A stretch of 64,000 bases of DNA from Pauljensenia hongkongensis (lineage in GTDB: Bacteria; Actinomycetota; Actinomycetes; Actinomycetales; Actinomycetaceae). A program made the position numbers and the translations under genes. The notes under the pieces were generated by a model, which was not told the DNA's origin, searched no databases, and saw only the letters and a program-made list of their open reading frames with translations. Shown in pieces: positions 25,242 through 35,243 of this stretch (position 1 is the stretch's first letter; each line of letters begins with the position of its first letter). The stretch lies in contig NZ_CP017298.1 of the NCBI RefSeq assembly GCF_001746855.1, forward strand, positions 1,586,905-1,650,904. The letters run 5' to 3'.

Positions 25242-25257
25242 TGTTTCACGTGAAACA
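25242..25257. promoter_or_regulatory. parS: parS site 6 in the parA-parB gap
   Basis: A perfect TGTTTCACGTGAAACA lies 30 bases before the parB start, within the 223-base gap between parA and parB. Binding here could also influence parB expression. It is the site nearest oriC seen (about 4.8 kb). Confidence 0.95.
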
Positions 25258-25434
25258 ACCCCGCGGGCACCGTCAGGGCGCGTCATTGGTCACTTTCGGG
25301 AGCACTCGTTCAAAGCGGTCGGCAAAACGTTCATGACCTGCGGAAACGTAGCATATTGATGCGCGGGCTCCGCGTGAAACATACAGCTTAGGCGTGCCCG
25401 CGACTGCGGCGCCAGCGGCACACGGTGCACGGCA

Positions 25435-26316
25435 TCACTCGGACTGCGGGAAACGGAGACTGACCTCCAGGGCGGCCATGCGGTACGCGACGGCGCCCAC
25501 CGAACGCGCGTCGTAGGTGACCACGGTCTGCCCGTACGAGGGCGCCTCGGAAACGCGGACGTTGCGCGGGATGACTGTCCGCAGCGTCTGTTCCGGGAAG
25601 TGCGCGCGCACCTCGGCCTCGACCTCTTCGGAAAGGCGCGTGCGCCTATCAGCCATCGTCAACAGCATCGTCGACACGCGCAGGCCGGGATTGAGATCCG
25701 CCCCTATGCGCTCAACAGTCGCCCAGAGCTGGCTCAGCCCCTCGAGCGCGTAGTACTCGGCCTGGATCGGGATCAGCACCTCATCCGCAGCGACCATGAC
25801 ATTGAGAGTCACCAGCCCCAACGACGGGGGGCAGTCGATCAGGATGACATCGATGTCGTCGCGCGAGTCGAGGAACTCACGGAGCGCATTGCGCAGGAGG
25901 AACTCCCTCCCCTCGACATCGACCAGCTCGATCTCGGCCCCCGACAGGTCGATCGTGGCCGGGCAGACGCTGACCCCCTCGATATCCGGGCACGGCCTGA
26001 GGACCTCCTCGATGGAGGCGCCACCGATAATGACATCGTAAGTGGACAGGACGCCCGTGTCGTGCTCGACACCGAGCGCGCTGGACGCGTTCCCCTGCGC
26101 ATCGGCGTCGATGACGACGACATTGAGGCCACCGAGTGCGAATCCAGCGGCCATATTGACCGTCGACGTCGTTTTGCCGACGCCGCCCTTCTGATTGGCG
26201 ATGGCGATAGTGCGGGTGCGCTCAGGACGGCCGAAGGTCGCGTCATCCAGCATCTTCAAATCGCGCAGCGCGCGCTCGACTTGGCCGGATAGAGGCGCGT
26301 TGTTCTCAGTGGTCAC
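25435..26316 (-). CDS. parA: Chromosome-partitioning ATPase ParA
   Basis: The 293-residue protein has the deviant Walker A of the ParA/MinD class (KGGVGKTT), Walker A' VVVIDADAQGNAS, and Walker B VILIDCPPSLG. It binds DNA non-specifically as an ATP dimer; ParB stimulates hydrolysis and moves origins apart. The start is GTG 26316 with GAAGG upstream; the ~30-residue N-terminal extension before RTIAIANQKGG is usual in actinobacteria. It is transcribed towards parB with a 223-base gap holding a parS site. A small GC hairpin (26376-26392) lies between rsmG and parA and could attenuate read-through. Confidence 0.97.
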   Translation of the reverse strand: MTTENNAPLSGQVERALRDLKMLDDATFGRPERTRTIAIANQKGGVGKTTSTVNMAAGFALGGLNVVVIDADAQGNASSALGVEHDTGVLSTYDVIIGGASIEEVLRPCPDIEGVSVCPATIDLSGAEIELVDVEGREFLLRNALREFLDSRDDIDVILIDCPPSLGLVTLNVMVAADEVLIPIQAEYYALEGLSQLWATVERIGADLNPGLRVSTMLLTMADRRTRLSEEVEAEVRAHFPEQTLRTVIPRNVRVSEAPSYGQTVVTYDARSVGAVAYRMAALEVSLRFPQSE

Positions 26317-26415
26317 GGCTCACCTTCCTTCGGGCTCACCACTAGTCTACGTGCGAATACCCGCGGCGGGCAGCCGCCCTGCGGAGCAGGGCGCAGGGAG
26401 CTGCGCCACGGGGCG

Positions 26416-27126
26416 CTACTTCGTGCGCGTGCATTTCACGATGTAAGTCGACTCGTCCTCCATGACCGAGGGGACCTCGTGGATCTGCGCCATCAAATGA
26501 TGGCGCTTCAATTCAGAAGCTGCTTCTTCTATCTCAATCGGAGCTCTCCGTCCCTTGAGTGCGACGAGCGCGCCCCCCGGTGCGATGAGCTTCGAGGTCA
26601 TGCGGACCAGCTTCGCCATATTCGCAACAGCGCGGGCGGTGACGACATCCGCTTTCCCCTTGCCCCGCAGCTCCTCCGCGCGCGCCTGGTGGATAGTGGT
26701 GTTGTCCAGGCCCAGGGCGTCGACCACATCCGCCAGCCACTCGCAGCGCCTCGCCATCGGTTCGGCCAGGTGGACGTCCAAGTCCGGTCGGCACACGGCG
26801 ATGACGATGCCCGGCAGCCCCGCGCCCGAGCCGATGTCCAGCACCTGGCCCCGGCGGGGCAGGAAGTCCAGGACCGCGGCCGAGTTGACGAGGTGGCGCG
26901 ACCAGATGCGCTCCATGTCGCGCGGTCCGAGGAGGCCCCGCAACTCCCCCTCCTCCTCGAGCATGCGCGCGAATTCCGCGATGTCTGCGAAGGCGGGACC
27001 GAAGAAACGGCGCACCTCGTCTGTGGGAGCCTCCGGGGTGAAGGGATCGCCCGCCCGGCGCGGCGCGCGTCCACCGTCGCGCCGGGCGGGCACCCCGTCG
27101 GAGGGGCTCAGGGGCGCCTCACTCAC
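26416..27126 (-). CDS. rsmG: 16S rRNA G527 N7-methyltransferase RsmG (GidB)
   Basis: The 236-residue Rossmann methyltransferase has the SAM motif LDIGSGAGLPGIVIAV, then HLAEPMARRCEWL (acidic ribose contact) and ADVVTARAVANMAKLV, all typical of RsmG. It methylates G527 in 16S rRNA; loss gives low-level streptomycin resistance. GTG 27126 is chosen since it overlaps the jag stop by 8 bases; the longer in-frame extension is shadow sequence. It is part of the rpmH-rnpA-yidD-yidC-jag-rsmG run. Confidence 0.95.
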   Translation of the reverse strand: MSEAPLSPSDGVPARRDGGRAPRRAGDPFTPEAPTDEVRRFFGPAFADIAEFARMLEEEGELRGLLGPRDMERIWSRHLVNSAAVLDFLPRRGQVLDIGSGAGLPGIVIAVCRPDLDVHLAEPMARRCEWLADVVDALGLDNTTIHQARAEELRGKGKADVVTARAVANMAKLVRMTSKLIAPGGALVALKGRRAPIEIEEAASELKRHHLMAQIHEVPSVMEDESTYIVKCTRTK

Positions 27127-27622
27127 CGTCCTCGTCCTCTGGCAGGATGACGACACGGCGGTGGGGCTCGACGCCCTCGGACTCGGACACCAGGCCCGCG
27201 TCGGCGACGACATCGTGGCAGACCTTGCGCTCGAAGGGGTTCATCGCCTCGAGCTTGACCTCTGCGCCAGTGGAGCGCACGCGCGCGATGGCCTCCTGCG
27301 TGATCTCCTGCAGCTCGGCCTTGCGGTCGGCCCGGAAGGAGGCGATGTCGAGCATGAGGCGCGACCTCTCCCCCGTCTCGGTCTGCACGGCCAGGCGGGT
27401 CAGTTCCTGAAGGGCGTCGAGCACCTCGCCGTCCTCGCCGACCAAGCGCTCCAGGTCGTCGTTGGAGTCGGCGATGATCTCGATCGAGGCGCGGCCGTTC
27501 TCGACGCCGATCTCGATGTCGCCATCCAGATCCGCGATGTCGAGCAGCTCCTCCAGGTAGTCGGCCGCCAGCTCGCCCTCTTCTTCCAGGCGCGTGAGCG
27601 CCTCGGACTTCTCGTCACTCAT
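27119..27622 (-). CDS. khpB: Jag/KhpB RNA-binding protein (KH + R3H)
   Basis: The 167-residue protein has an acidic helical N-terminus, a KH-like segment (IEIIADSNDDLERLVGEDGEVLDALQELTRLAV; the GxxG loop is GEDG), and a C-terminal R3H domain (AMNPFERKVCHDVVAD, with the Arg-x3-His pattern). It binds RNA together with KhpA and is tied to cell elongation/division. It is placed between yidC and rsmG as in most Gram-positives. ATG 27622 is supported by GAGGGAGG upstream. Confidence 0.93.
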   Translation of the reverse strand: MSDEKSEALTRLEEEGELAADYLEELLDIADLDGDIEIGVENGRASIEIIADSNDDLERLVGEDGEVLDALQELTRLAVQTETGERSRLMLDIASFRADRKAELQEITQEAIARVRSTGAEVKLEAMNPFERKVCHDVVADAGLVSESEGVEPHRRVVILPEDEDGE

Positions 27623-27663
27623 TGTGTTCCTCCCTCGGTGGTTTCGGACGTTGTGAGAACAAG

Positions 27664-29007
27664 TCAGCGCTTGTTCTTGGACTTCTTCCGGCGCGCCCTG
27701 CGGCGCTCCTGCCGGCGGCGCTCGAGCTCAGCGGCGCTGATCGCGGCCCCCTGGGCGGCCTTCGCCGAGGACCCCTTGTCCGGGACGGAGGCCTCGCGCT
27801 GCGCCGCGGCCTCGCGCAGGCGCTGCTCGCGGGACTTCTTCTTGCCGGTGGGGCGCGCGACGGCCTCCTTGCGGCTCCTCGCCTTCTCGAGGGCCTGGCG
27901 CAGGCCGTGCATCCACTGCTCGTCAGGCAGCGTCGTCCACTCCTGCGAGGCGAGGTTGCGGTAGACCGTGACGATGTCGCCCGCGCTCATGAAATCGGGG
28001 AAGTCCGAGGCGATCTTCTGCTTCTTCGCCCGCTGGCGGATCTCCGCCAGGGATTTCTCGTTGAACGCGACGACATCGGGGTCAGTGGCCGAGGTGGGCA
28101 GCTCCGCGCGGCGGCGGTCGTACTCCACGAAGTAGGGCTTCGCCCACTCCTGGTAGTCCTTCTCGCGCTTGGCGCGCAGATCCGCGTAGGCGGGCGATCC
28201 GGGCGTGGGCATGACCTTGATGGTCCAGTACGCCTGTCCGAGCGCCCAGAAGGAGGAGGTCACCGTGTAGACGACGACGCCCATCTGGAAGAAGACGCCC
28301 GAGAACACGAACATCACGGGCATCACGTACATCATCGAGCGCTGCGAGCGCGCCATCGGGTTCGATCCCATGTCGGGCATGTTGCGCGAGAAGGACAGGC
28401 GCATCGACACGAACTGCAGGGCGACCATCAGGATGATCGCGACGACGAAGACGATGGCGGCGGAGCTGTTGGAGGTCTCCGTCCTGAGCGTGTGGGAGAG
28501 CGGCACGCCGAAGACGGTCGACCCATTGATCTCCGAGGCGGTGGTCTGGGTGATCGGGCCCAGGCTGGACGCGGCCTGCCCGGAGTACGTGTAGGTGCCC
28601 TCCGCCAAGTCCTTGACGGCGTAGATCGCCCGGTACATGGCGAAGAGGACGGGCATCTGGACCAGGAGCGGCAGGCACGAGGCGAAGGGCGACACCTTGT
28701 GCTTGCGGTAGAGCGCCTGGGTCTCCTCCGTCATCTTCTGGCGCGAGACCATGTCCTTCTTGCCCTTGTACTTCTCCTGGATCTTCCTGATCTCGGGCTG
28801 GACGGCCTGCATCGCCCGCGAGGAGCGGATCTGCTTGAGCAGGAGGGGCACGATCGCGACGCGCACCAGGATCGTGAGGAGGACGATCGACAGGACCCAC
28901 GCGATGCCGGACCCCGACGGCATGCCGATGAGGACCAGGAAGTCGTGGATCCACACCCAGACCCATGCGACTGCCACCGCGAAGGGGTGGATGATTGCGT
29001 CAAACAT
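27664..29007 (-). CDS. yidC: Membrane protein insertase YidC
   Basis: The 447-residue Oxa1/Alb3/YidC protein has an N-terminal helix, the first core TM pair around [22 protein letters not shown] (conserved pocket Arg), the cytosolic hairpin ([11 protein letters not shown]), and TM blocks [20 protein letters not shown] and [17 protein letters not shown] long ~150-residue basic C-terminal tail ends in RRKKSKNKR, which would contact the ribosome. It inserts membrane proteins with or without SecYEG. ATG 29007 is preceded by a purine-rich AGAGAG. Confidence 0.96.
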   Translation of the reverse strand: MFDAIIHPFAVAVAWVWVWIHDFLVLIGMPSGSGIAWVLSIVLLTILVRVAIVPLLLKQIRSSRAMQAVQPEIRKIQEKYKGKKDMVSRQKMTEETQALYRKHKVSPFASCLPLLVQMPVLFAMYRAIYAVKDLAEGTYTYSGQAASSLGPITQTTASEINGSTVFGVPLSHTLRTETSNSSAAIVFVVAIILMVALQFVSMRLSFSRNMPDMGSNPMARSQRSMMYVMPVMFVFSGVFFQMGVVVYTVTSSFWALGQAYWTIKVMPTPGSPAYADLRAKREKDYQEWAKPYFVEYDRRRAELPTSATDPDVVAFNEKSLAEIRQRAKKQKIASDFPDFMSAGDIVTVYRNLASQEWTTLPDEQWMHGLRQALEKARSRKEAVARPTGKKKSREQRLREAAAQREASVPDKGSSAKAAQGAAISAAELERRRQERRRARRKKSKNKR

Positions 29008-29063
29008 GCGCTCTCTCTTTCAATTGGCGGCGCAGCGCGCCGAGGACAAGTATGCGGGGCGGG

Positions 29064-29411
29064 TCAGCGTTCCCGCCCGCCCCCCGGACTCAGTCCCATG
29101 GGGAGCGGATGCTCGATGGTGGGGTCGTTGCCCGCCCAGTCGTCGGGCGGGACCCACGGGTCCGGCCTCCAGCGCCCCCGGGGCGGGACGCAGTCCACGC
29201 CCCCCAGGCTCCACGGGTTGCACCGGACGAGCCTCCACAGGGCCAGCGCCGTCCCCTTGGCGATGCCGTGGACGGTCACTGCCTCGACGGCGTACGCCGA
29301 GCACGTGGGCGCGTAGCGGCAGCGCGGCCCCAGCAGCGGTGAGACGAAGCGCTGGTAGAGGCGGATGGGCCACACGGCCGCCGCCCGCAGTGCCCCGGTC
29401 GCGCGGTTCAC
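29064..29411 (-). CDS. yidD: Membrane insertion factor YidD
   Basis: The 115-residue protein has the YidD core: [31 protein letters not shown] (Cys pair), then [15 protein letters not shown] and GGVDCVPP. It is an amphipathic membrane-associated helper of YidC. GTG 29411 overlaps the rnpA stop as GTGA and has GGAGGGGAG upstream; a GTG at 29432 is less likely. A ~45-residue Pro/Gly-rich tail after VDCVPP is longer than in many homologues. Confidence 0.93.
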   Translation of the reverse strand: MNRATGALRAAAVWPIRLYQRFVSPLLGPRCRYAPTCSAYAVEAVTVHGIAKGTALALWRLVRCNPWSLGGVDCVPPRGRWRPDPWVPPDDWAGNDPTIEHPLPMGLSPGGGRER

Positions 29412-29770
29412 CGCTCCCCTCCCCCGCTCCACTTGCGCCAGGCGCGCGCCAGGGCCCCGTCGAGGCGCCGGGCGAGCTCCTGCGAGGACGCGCCGAGGGC
29501 GCGGCCGCTGGCGCGCACGACCACCCGGGCGCCCGGTGGCAGGGATCCGACGCGCTCGCGCATGATGTGCCGCAACTGCCGCTTCACCCTGTTGCGCCCG
29601 TTCGCGCGTTTGATTTCCCGCTTGGGTACGACGAAACCGACGAGGCGGTTCTCCTCCCCCTCGTCGGTTCGAGCGTGGACGACGACCAGCGGATCCCCGC
29701 CTCGCGACCCTGTCCGGATCGTGGATCTGAAATCAGCCGGATCGACCATGCGGTGCGCGCGGGGCAGCAC
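29408..29770 (-). CDS. rnpA: Ribonuclease P protein component RnpA
   Basis: The 120-residue basic protein has the family block [22 protein letters not shown] (the RNR signature that contacts P RNA). It binds the catalytic RNA and tRNA leader to mature tRNA 5' ends. The start is GTG 29770, 9 bases after rpmH; the stop overlaps yidD. The order rpmH-rnpA-yidD is universal next to oriC. Confidence 0.97.
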   Translation of the reverse strand: MLPRAHRMVDPADFRSTIRTGSRGGDPLVVVHARTDEGEENRLVGFVVPKREIKRANGRNRVKRQLRHIMRERVGSLPPGARVVVRASGRALGASSQELARRLDGALARAWRKWSGGGER

Positions 29771-29779
29771 CGAAGCGGC

Positions 29780-29917
29780 TCAGGCGGACAGCTTGGCGCG
29801 GCCCTTGCGGCGACGGTTCGCCAGGATCGCGCGGCCGGCACGGGTCGACATGCGCAGGCGGAAGCCGTGCGTCTTGGAGCGGCGGCGGTTGTTGGGCTGG
29901 AAGGTCCGCTTGGTGGT
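29780..29917 (-). CDS. rpmH: Ribosomal protein bL34
   Basis: The 45-residue basic protein [22 protein letters not shown]... matches bL34 end to end. GTG 29917 has GAGGAG at normal distance. It is the first gene leftward from oriC, so its promoter lies in the origin region. Confidence 0.98.
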   Translation of the reverse strand, partial: TTKRTFQPNNRRRSKTHGFRLRMSTRAGRAILANRRRKGRAKLSA

Positions 29918-30059
29918 CACTGCAGTTCTCCTCGGGCGGGAACGGGGATGACTCCCCCGTTCGCGGTGGGCGCGCCCCTCGCTGGCGCGGAGGCGATTAT
30001 GCGCACCCGGAAATGGGCGCAAACAAATGACAAGACTAGGGGCCCGCCTGGACGGAGTC

Positions 30060-30320
30060 AATGCGATTATCCACTGTGTGACGAACCGAATCCATCCACA
30101 GGTGTGGATTCCGCTGTGGACAGCCGCCGTCCACAGCGCCCACAGGGCGGAGTTATCCACAGAAGGGGCCGGCCGGCACCTTTCCCAGACGCGGCGCGAT
30201 CCCCCTGGTGTAGTTACATAGGTGTGATTCCACCGAAGTTGTCCACAGATCTTTCCCCAACCTGTGGAACCAGGTGTGGACGGGATAGACTCGACTATCA
30301 TCAGGTCATCCACAGGATCC
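30060..30320. other. oriC: oriC, left part: DnaA-box cluster upstream of dnaA
   Basis: A perfect DnaA box TTATCCACA lies at 30153-30161. Boxes with one mismatch lie at 30067 (TTATCCACT), 30239 (TTGTCCACA) and 30306 (TCATCCACA). Weaker copies on both strands lie at 30092, 30103, 30115, 30127, 30263 and 30275. The region sits between divergent rpmH and dnaA. The rest of 29918-30367 has no gene; it should also hold both divergent promoters. Confidence 0.9.
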
Positions 30321-30367
30321 CATCCCTTAATGACCCAACTCACAACCGTGAAGCCCTGGAGGAAAGC

Positions 30368-31819
30368 GTGGCGACCGACACCATCACCAGCGCGTGGGCG
30401 CTGGCACTCGAGACAGTCCCCACCAAAGAGCTCGGACCCGCCGCCACGTCCATGCTCCGATCCGCCCGGCCCCTGGGGGACATCGAGGGGACGATCCTGC
30501 TGGCCGTCCCCAACGCCTTCACGAAGTCGTGGATCGAGGACCGCGCCTCCAACCAGCTGACCGCCGCCCTCACCGCGTCCCTGGGGCGCACCGTGCGCAT
30601 CGCCATCACAGTCGACCCTTCGATCAGCGCCGTCACCGAGGAGCCCAAACCCGAGCCCCCCGCCGCCTCCCCCCTGGCCCCGGCCGCCCCTGCCTCCTCC
30701 CCACTCGCGCGGCCCGCGCCCGCGCCCCAGACCGGTCCCGCCCTGGTCTCCTCGGCCCAGAACGGGGGGCTCACCCACCTCAACCCCAAGTACACCTTCG
30801 AGACCTTCGTCATCGGCCCCTCGAACCGCTTCGCCCACGCCGCCGCGCTCGCCGTGTCCGAGACGCCCGGCACCTCGTTCAACCCCCTGTTCATCTACGG
30901 CGACTCCGGCCTGGGCAAGACCCACCTCCTCCACGCCATCGGGCACTACGCGCTGTCGCTGCTCCCCCACCTCAAGGTCCGCTACGTCAACTCCGAGGAG
31001 TTCACGAACGAGTTCATCAACGCGATCCGCCTCAACAAGACGGACAACTCGCAGGTGGAGGCCTTCCACAGGCGCTACCGCGAGCTCGACATCCTGCTCA
31101 TCGACGACATCCAGTTCATCGGGGACAAGGAGCAGACCGTCGAGGGCTTCTTCCACACCTTCAACGCCCTCTACGAGAACAACAAGCAGATCGTCCTCAC
31201 CTCCGACGTCCCCCCCGCCCAGCTCAACGGCTTCGAGGACCGCATGCGCTCGCGCTTCGCCTCGGGCCTGCTGGTCGACGTCCAGCCCCCCGACCTGGAG
31301 ACCCGCATCGCGATCCTGCAGAAGAAGGCCACGACCGACTCCCTGGAGGTCACCCCCGACGTCCTGGAGTACATCGCCTCGCGGATCTCGTCCAACATCC
31401 GCGAACTCGAGGGGGCCCTGCTGCGCGTCATCGCCTTCGCGAACCTGTCCAAGGAGCGCATCGACCTGCCGCTGGCGGAGATGCTACTCAAGGACTTCGT
31501 CTCCGACCCCACCGACAACGAGGTCACCGTCCCCCTCATCATGGGCCAGTGCGCCCACTACTTCGGGATCACCATCGAGCAGATGTCCTCCTCGGACCGC
31601 TCCCACACGGTGGTCGAGGCGCGCCAGATCGCCATGTACCTGTGCCGCGAGCTCACCGACCTGTCGCTGCCGAAGATCGGCCAGGCCTTCGGCCGCGACC
31701 ACACGACGGTCATGCACGCCAACAAGAAGATCACCGCCCTCATGAAGGAGAAGAGGGAGACCTTCAACCACGTGTCGGAGCTGACCAACCGCATCAAGCA
31801 GAAGGCCAAGGAGTCCTAG
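30368..31819 (+). CDS. dnaA: Replication initiator DnaA
   Basis: The protein is 483 residues. Domain I is residues 1-~85 ([17 protein letters not shown]...), followed by a Pro/Ala-rich domain II linker. The AAA+ domain III has Walker [14 protein letters not shown], Walker [11 protein letters not shown] and sensor FEDRMRSRF. Domain IV has the DnaA-box helix [10 protein letters not shown]. It melts oriC and loads the helicase. GTG 30368 follows GGAGGAAAG; the frame is open far upstream but only as shadow sequence. The promoter region is full of DnaA boxes, so autoregulation is expected. Confidence 0.98.
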   Translation: MATDTITSAWALALETVPTKELGPAATSMLRSARPLGDIEGTILLAVPNAFTKSWIEDRASNQLTAALTASLGRTVRIAITVDPSISAVTEEPKPEPPAASPLAPAAPASSPLARPAPAPQTGPALVSSAQNGGLTHLNPKYTFETFVIGPSNRFAHAAALAVSETPGTSFNPLFIYGDSGLGKTHLLHAIGHYALSLLPHLKVRYVNSEEFTNEFINAIRLNKTDNSQVEAFHRRYRELDILLIDDIQFIGDKEQTVEGFFHTFNALYENNKQIVLTSDVPPAQLNGFEDRMRSRFASGLLVDVQPPDLETRIAILQKKATTDSLEVTPDVLEYIASRISSNIRELEGALLRVIAFANLSKERIDLPLAEMLLKDFVSDPTDNEVTVPLIMGQCAHYFGITIEQMSSSDRSHTVVEARQIAMYLCRELTDLSLPKIGQAFGRDHTTVMHANKKITALMKEKRETFNHVSELTNRIKQKAKES

Positions 31820-32208
31820 CCCGGTTTCCACAAGCCCTGTGGGCCGGCGGTGGACACACCCCGTCCCGCCTGTGCACGGCGGCGCTCCTCCTGTGGAGGG
31901 CCGCAGGGGGCCGGATCCTCCGTCCACAGCCCGAACGGGCGCGTCCCCAACCCCATCCCAAAATTACAACACTGTGATTACCCGCGCCCCATCAAGCAAA
32001 AGTCCGGTTATCCACAGTTTCAACACCCCTTATTGTGATGAAGTGAGAATATAGAGGAATCAATCCACTCCCCCGCACATGGGCGCCCGCTCCCACCGGC
32101 GCGACGCGGCCCGGGGGCGAATCGTCGAACGGCCGTAGCCGATGCGCCGAAACCAGTCACTTGTAGGTAAAGTAGGGACGCGATCGTATTCCCTGTTTGG
32201 AGGCTGGC
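31820..32208. other. oriC: oriC, right part: dnaA-dnaN gap with DnaA box and AT-rich tracts
   Basis: 389 bases without a gene. A perfect TTATCCACA lies at 32008-32016, and several weaker TGTGGA/TCCACA copies at 31824-31930. AT-rich tracts at about 31955-31985 and 32028-32060 (CTTATTGTGATG..., GAATATAG) are candidate unwinding elements. The dnaN promoter must also lie here, near 32160-32190. Confidence 0.8.
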
Positions 32209-33345
32209 ATGAAGTTCACCGTCGCACGAGACGTCCTCGCCGAGGCAGTCTCCTGGACCGCCCGCGCGCTACCGGTCCGACCCGCCAGTCCGATCCTGGC
32301 CGGCGTGCGGATCCGCGCGGCCGACGATGAGCTCACCCTCTCCTCCTTCGACTACGAGGTCTCCGCGAACTCGAAGATCCCGGCCACCGTCGACGAGGCG
32401 GGCGAAGTGCTCGTCTCCGGACGCCTGCTGGCCGACATCTCCAAGTCCCTGCCCTCCAAACCCGTCACCGTCGAACTCGAGGGGCAGAAGGTCAACCTGG
32501 TCTGCGGCTCCTCCCACTTCACACTGGCGGTCATGCCGCTCGACGAGTACCCCCTGCTGCCCGCACAGCCCGCCGCCATCGGCTACATCGACCCGCAGAC
32601 CCTCGCCCAGGCGGTCGCCCAGGTCAGCATCGCCGCCTCCCGCGACGACACCCTGCCCCTGCTCGCGGGCGTGTGCACCGAACTGACGGGCTCGACGATC
32701 ACGTTCCTGGCGACGGACCGCTACAGGCTGGCGATGCGCGAGCTCGACTGGCAGCCCACCGACACCTCCATCGAGGAGGTCACCGTCATCAAGGCCCGCA
32801 TCCTCCAGGACGTCGCCAAATCCATGACCTCCGGGACGAAGGTCGAGGTCGGCCTGTCGGGCCAGTCCCAGCCGGGCGCCTCCTCCCTCATCGGCTTCTC
32901 CGCCTCGGGCCGCCACACCACTTCGACGCTCATGGACGGCGACTACCCCGCAGTGCGCCGGCTCTTCCCCGAGACGACGCCCATCCAGGCAGTGTGCGAC
33001 CGGCACGCCCTGCTCGAGGCCGTCAAGCGCATGTCCCTGGTCGCCGAGCGCAACACCTCCGTCCGCCTGGCCTTCAGCGAGGGGCAAGTGGTGCTCGAGG
33101 CCGGCCAGGGCGAGAACGCCCAGGCCTCGGAGGCCATCGAGGCGACCCTGCACGGGGACGACATCTCCACCGCCTTCAACCCGCAGTTCCTCATCGAGGG
33201 GCTGTCCGTGCTCGACACCGACTACGTGCGCTTCGGTTTCACCCACGCCACCAAGCCCGCCGTCATCACTGGGCAGAAGAAGCCCGACGAGGGCGAGGTC
33301 ACGCAGTTCCGCTACCTCCTGATGCCGATCCGCTTCGGCATCTGA
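32209..33345 (+). CDS. dnaN: DNA polymerase III beta sliding clamp
   Basis: The protein is 378 residues with three repeated clamp folds; MKFTVARDVLAEAVSWTARAL at the start and the C-terminal LMPIRF are family landmarks. It encircles DNA and tethers polymerase III and many partners through a hydrophobic cleft. ATG 32209 has TTGGAGG upstream; a start at 32197 adds only four residues unlike the family. The gap to dnaA is origin DNA, so it has its own promoter. Confidence 0.98.
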   Translation: MKFTVARDVLAEAVSWTARALPVRPASPILAGVRIRAADDELTLSSFDYEVSANSKIPATVDEAGEVLVSGRLLADISKSLPSKPVTVELEGQKVNLVCGSSHFTLAVMPLDEYPLLPAQPAAIGYIDPQTLAQAVAQVSIAASRDDTLPLLAGVCTELTGSTITFLATDRYRLAMRELDWQPTDTSIEEVTVIKARILQDVAKSMTSGTKVEVGLSGQSQPGASSLIGFSASGRHTTSTLMDGDYPAVRRLFPETTPIQAVCDRHALLEAVKRMSLVAERNTSVRLAFSEGQVVLEAGQGENAQASEAIEATLHGDDISTAFNPQFLIEGLSVLDTDYVRFGFTHATKPAVITGQKKPDEGEVTQFRYLLMPIRFGI

Positions 33346-33352
33346 CTCCGCC

Positions 33353-34540
33353 GTGCGCGTCTCCCACCTGGCGCTCGACGACTTCCGCTCGTGGAAGCGC
33401 GGGCTCGTCGAGTTCCCGCCCGGAGCGACGGTCCTGGTGGGGGCCAACGGCCAGGGGAAGACGAACCTGGTCGAGGCGATCGCCTACCTGTCCACTTTCT
33501 CCTCACACCGCGTCGGGGCCGAGTCGGCCCTGGTGCGGATCCCCGCGGATCCGGCCTCGACCGCACCGGGAGGAGCCGTGATCCGCGTGCGGCTGGTGCA
33601 GGCGGAAGGGCGCGAGCAGGTCGTCGAGCTCGAGATCGTGCGCGGCAAGGCCAACCGCGCCCGCATCAACCGCACGCAGGTGCGGCCCCGTGCGATACTC
33701 GGCCTGGTCAGGACCGTGGTCTTCGCGCCGGAGGACCTCGCGCTCGTGCGCGGGGAGCCCGCCGCGCGCCGCGCGTTCATGGACGACCTGGTCATCCAGC
33801 GCAGCCCAGTCATGGCGGGCGTCAAAGCGGATTTCGAGCGGGTGGCCCGCCAGAGGGCCGCGCTCATGAAGTCCGCGCAGGCGTCCGCCCGGCGGGGCGC
33901 GTCGCCCGACCTGTCCACTCTGGACGTGTGGGACCAGCAGTTCGCCCATCTGTCGGCCCGCCTCAGCGCCGCCAGGGCCCAGGCGGTCACCTCCCTGGCC
34001 GGTCCCGCCTCACGGGCCTACGACGAGGTCTCGGACTCTCCCCGCCGTCTCGTCCTGTCCTTCGAGGCATCAGTGGACCGCGCGATCGGCACCGACCCGG
34101 ACGACCCCGCCAGCGCGGACCCGTGCGACGCGCCGGCGCAGGAGAGGCGCACCCTGGCGGCGCTGGCCGCGCACCGCGACAAGGAGGTCACCCGCGGCGT
34201 CAACCTGGTCGGCGCGCACCGCGACGAGCTCTCCCTGGTCCTGGGCGGGATGCCGGTCAAGGGCTACGCCTCGCACGGCGAGAGCTGGTCGGTGGCCCTC
34301 GCCCTGCGCCTGGGCGCCTTCGAGCTGCTCAGCGAGGACGGGGACACGCCGGTGCTCATCCTCGACGACGTCTTCGCCGAGCTCGATACTGCGCGCCGCG
34401 AGGGACTGGCCGCCATGGCCTCGCGCGCCGAACAGGCCATCATCACGTGCGCCGTCGAGGAGGACATCCCCGCTGGACTGGACCACCGGACCATCCGCAT
34501 CCGCATGGACGCCGCGGAGGGGAGCGCCGCCGATGCCTGA
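33353..34540 (+). CDS. recF: RecF recombination/repair ATPase
   Basis: The 395-residue SMC-like ATPase has Walker A GANGQGKTNLVEAIAYLS, signature SHGESWSVALALRLG, and Walker B VLILDDVFAELD. RecF marks ssDNA-dsDNA junctions and with RecO/RecR loads RecA at gaps. GTG 33353 is 7 bases after dnaN and directly precedes the conserved first strand (RVSHLALDDFRSW). Its 3' end overlaps the DUF721 gene by 8 bases. Confidence 0.97.
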   Translation: MRVSHLALDDFRSWKRGLVEFPPGATVLVGANGQGKTNLVEAIAYLSTFSSHRVGAESALVRIPADPASTAPGGAVIRVRLVQAEGREQVVELEIVRGKANRARINRTQVRPRAILGLVRTVVFAPEDLALVRGEPAARRAFMDDLVIQRSPVMAGVKADFERVARQRAALMKSAQASARRGASPDLSTLDVWDQQFAHLSARLSAARAQAVTSLAGPASRAYDEVSDSPRRLVLSFEASVDRAIGTDPDDPASADPCDAPAQERRTLAALAAHRDKEVTRGVNLVGAHRDELSLVLGGMPVKGYASHGESWSVALALRLGAFELLSEDGDTPVLILDDVFAELDTARREGLAAMASRAEQAIITCAVEEDIPAGLDHRTIRIRMDAAEGSAADA

Positions 34541-35243
34541 GGGCGCCGATGAGGAGTTCGCCGCCCGCGCCCTGGAGCGGGCGCAGAAAGTGGCGCGCGC
34601 GAGGGGCTACATCCGCTCGACCATGCCCACGTGGGGCATCGACGAGGAGCGCCCCGCGCGCACGGCCGACGGCAGTTCCGAGTACGCGGCCATCGAAGTC
34701 GACGGCGCGGGCACGGCCGGAGGGGCGGACTCGAGCGCGCGCCGCGCGCGGATGAGGGCCGAGGCCTACGGGCGCGCGGGCGCCGCCCCAGACGCTGAGG
34801 GGGAGCTGGGCGCCCTGCGCGCGGCGCTGGCCAGCCACCCCGATCAATGGCGCAAGAACCCGGGGATGGCCCCGATGCGCACCCAGTACCGGCGTGCCTC
34901 CAGCCTGGGGAGCGTGTTGAGCCGCATGATCCGGCGCAACCAGTGGGACACGCCGACCCGTATGGGGTCGATCATGGCGATGTGGCCCGCCATCGTCGGA
35001 GAGGACATAGCCGCGCACGCCACGATCGAGACCTTCGAGGGGCACAAACTCATCGTGCGGTGCTCGTCGACCGCGTGGGCCAAGAACCTCCACCTGTACC
35101 TGCCCATGATCGAGCGGCGCATCGCCGAGGAGGTGGGCCCGGGAGTGGTCCAGCAGGTCGTCATCCGCGGACCGGTGGCCCCCTCGTGGCGCAAGGGCCC
35201 CCTGTCGGTCAAAGGGAGGGGGCCGCGCGACACCTACGGGTGA
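34533..35243 (+). CDS. DUF721 (DciA-like) protein
   Basis: The 236-residue protein has a variable, Ala/Glu-rich N-terminal half (to about residue 125) and a C-terminal DUF721 domain (MWPAIVGEDIAAHATIETFEG, then LIVRCSSTAWAKNLHLYLPMI). DUF721 relates to DciA, the ancestral replicative helicase loader/operator. It is fixed between recF and gyrB in actinobacteria (M. tuberculosis Rv0004). It starts with ATG inside the recF end. Here it is followed not by gyrB but by three inserted DUF5067 genes. Confidence 0.92.
   Translation: MPEGADEEFAARALERAQKVARARGYIRSTMPTWGIDEERPARTADGSSEYAAIEVDGAGTAGGADSSARRARMRAEAYGRAGAAPDAEGELGALRAALASHPDQWRKNPGMAPMRTQYRRASSLGSVLSRMIRRNQWDTPTRMGSIMAMWPAIVGEDIAAHATIETFEGHKLIVRCSSTAWAKNLHLYLPMIERRIAEEVGPGVVQQVVIRGPVAPSWRKGPLSVKGRGPRDTYG

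Noticed and set aside
25365..25382. GTGAAACA half-site resembling a seventh parS
   Set aside because: Only the right half matches; the left half has four mismatches of eight, too many for ParB nucleation.
28751..30367. Open frame extending ~540 codons upstream of dnaA
   Set aside because: It crosses yidC, yidD, rnpA, rpmH and oriC; DnaA sequence begins only at GTG 30368, which has a good ribosome site.
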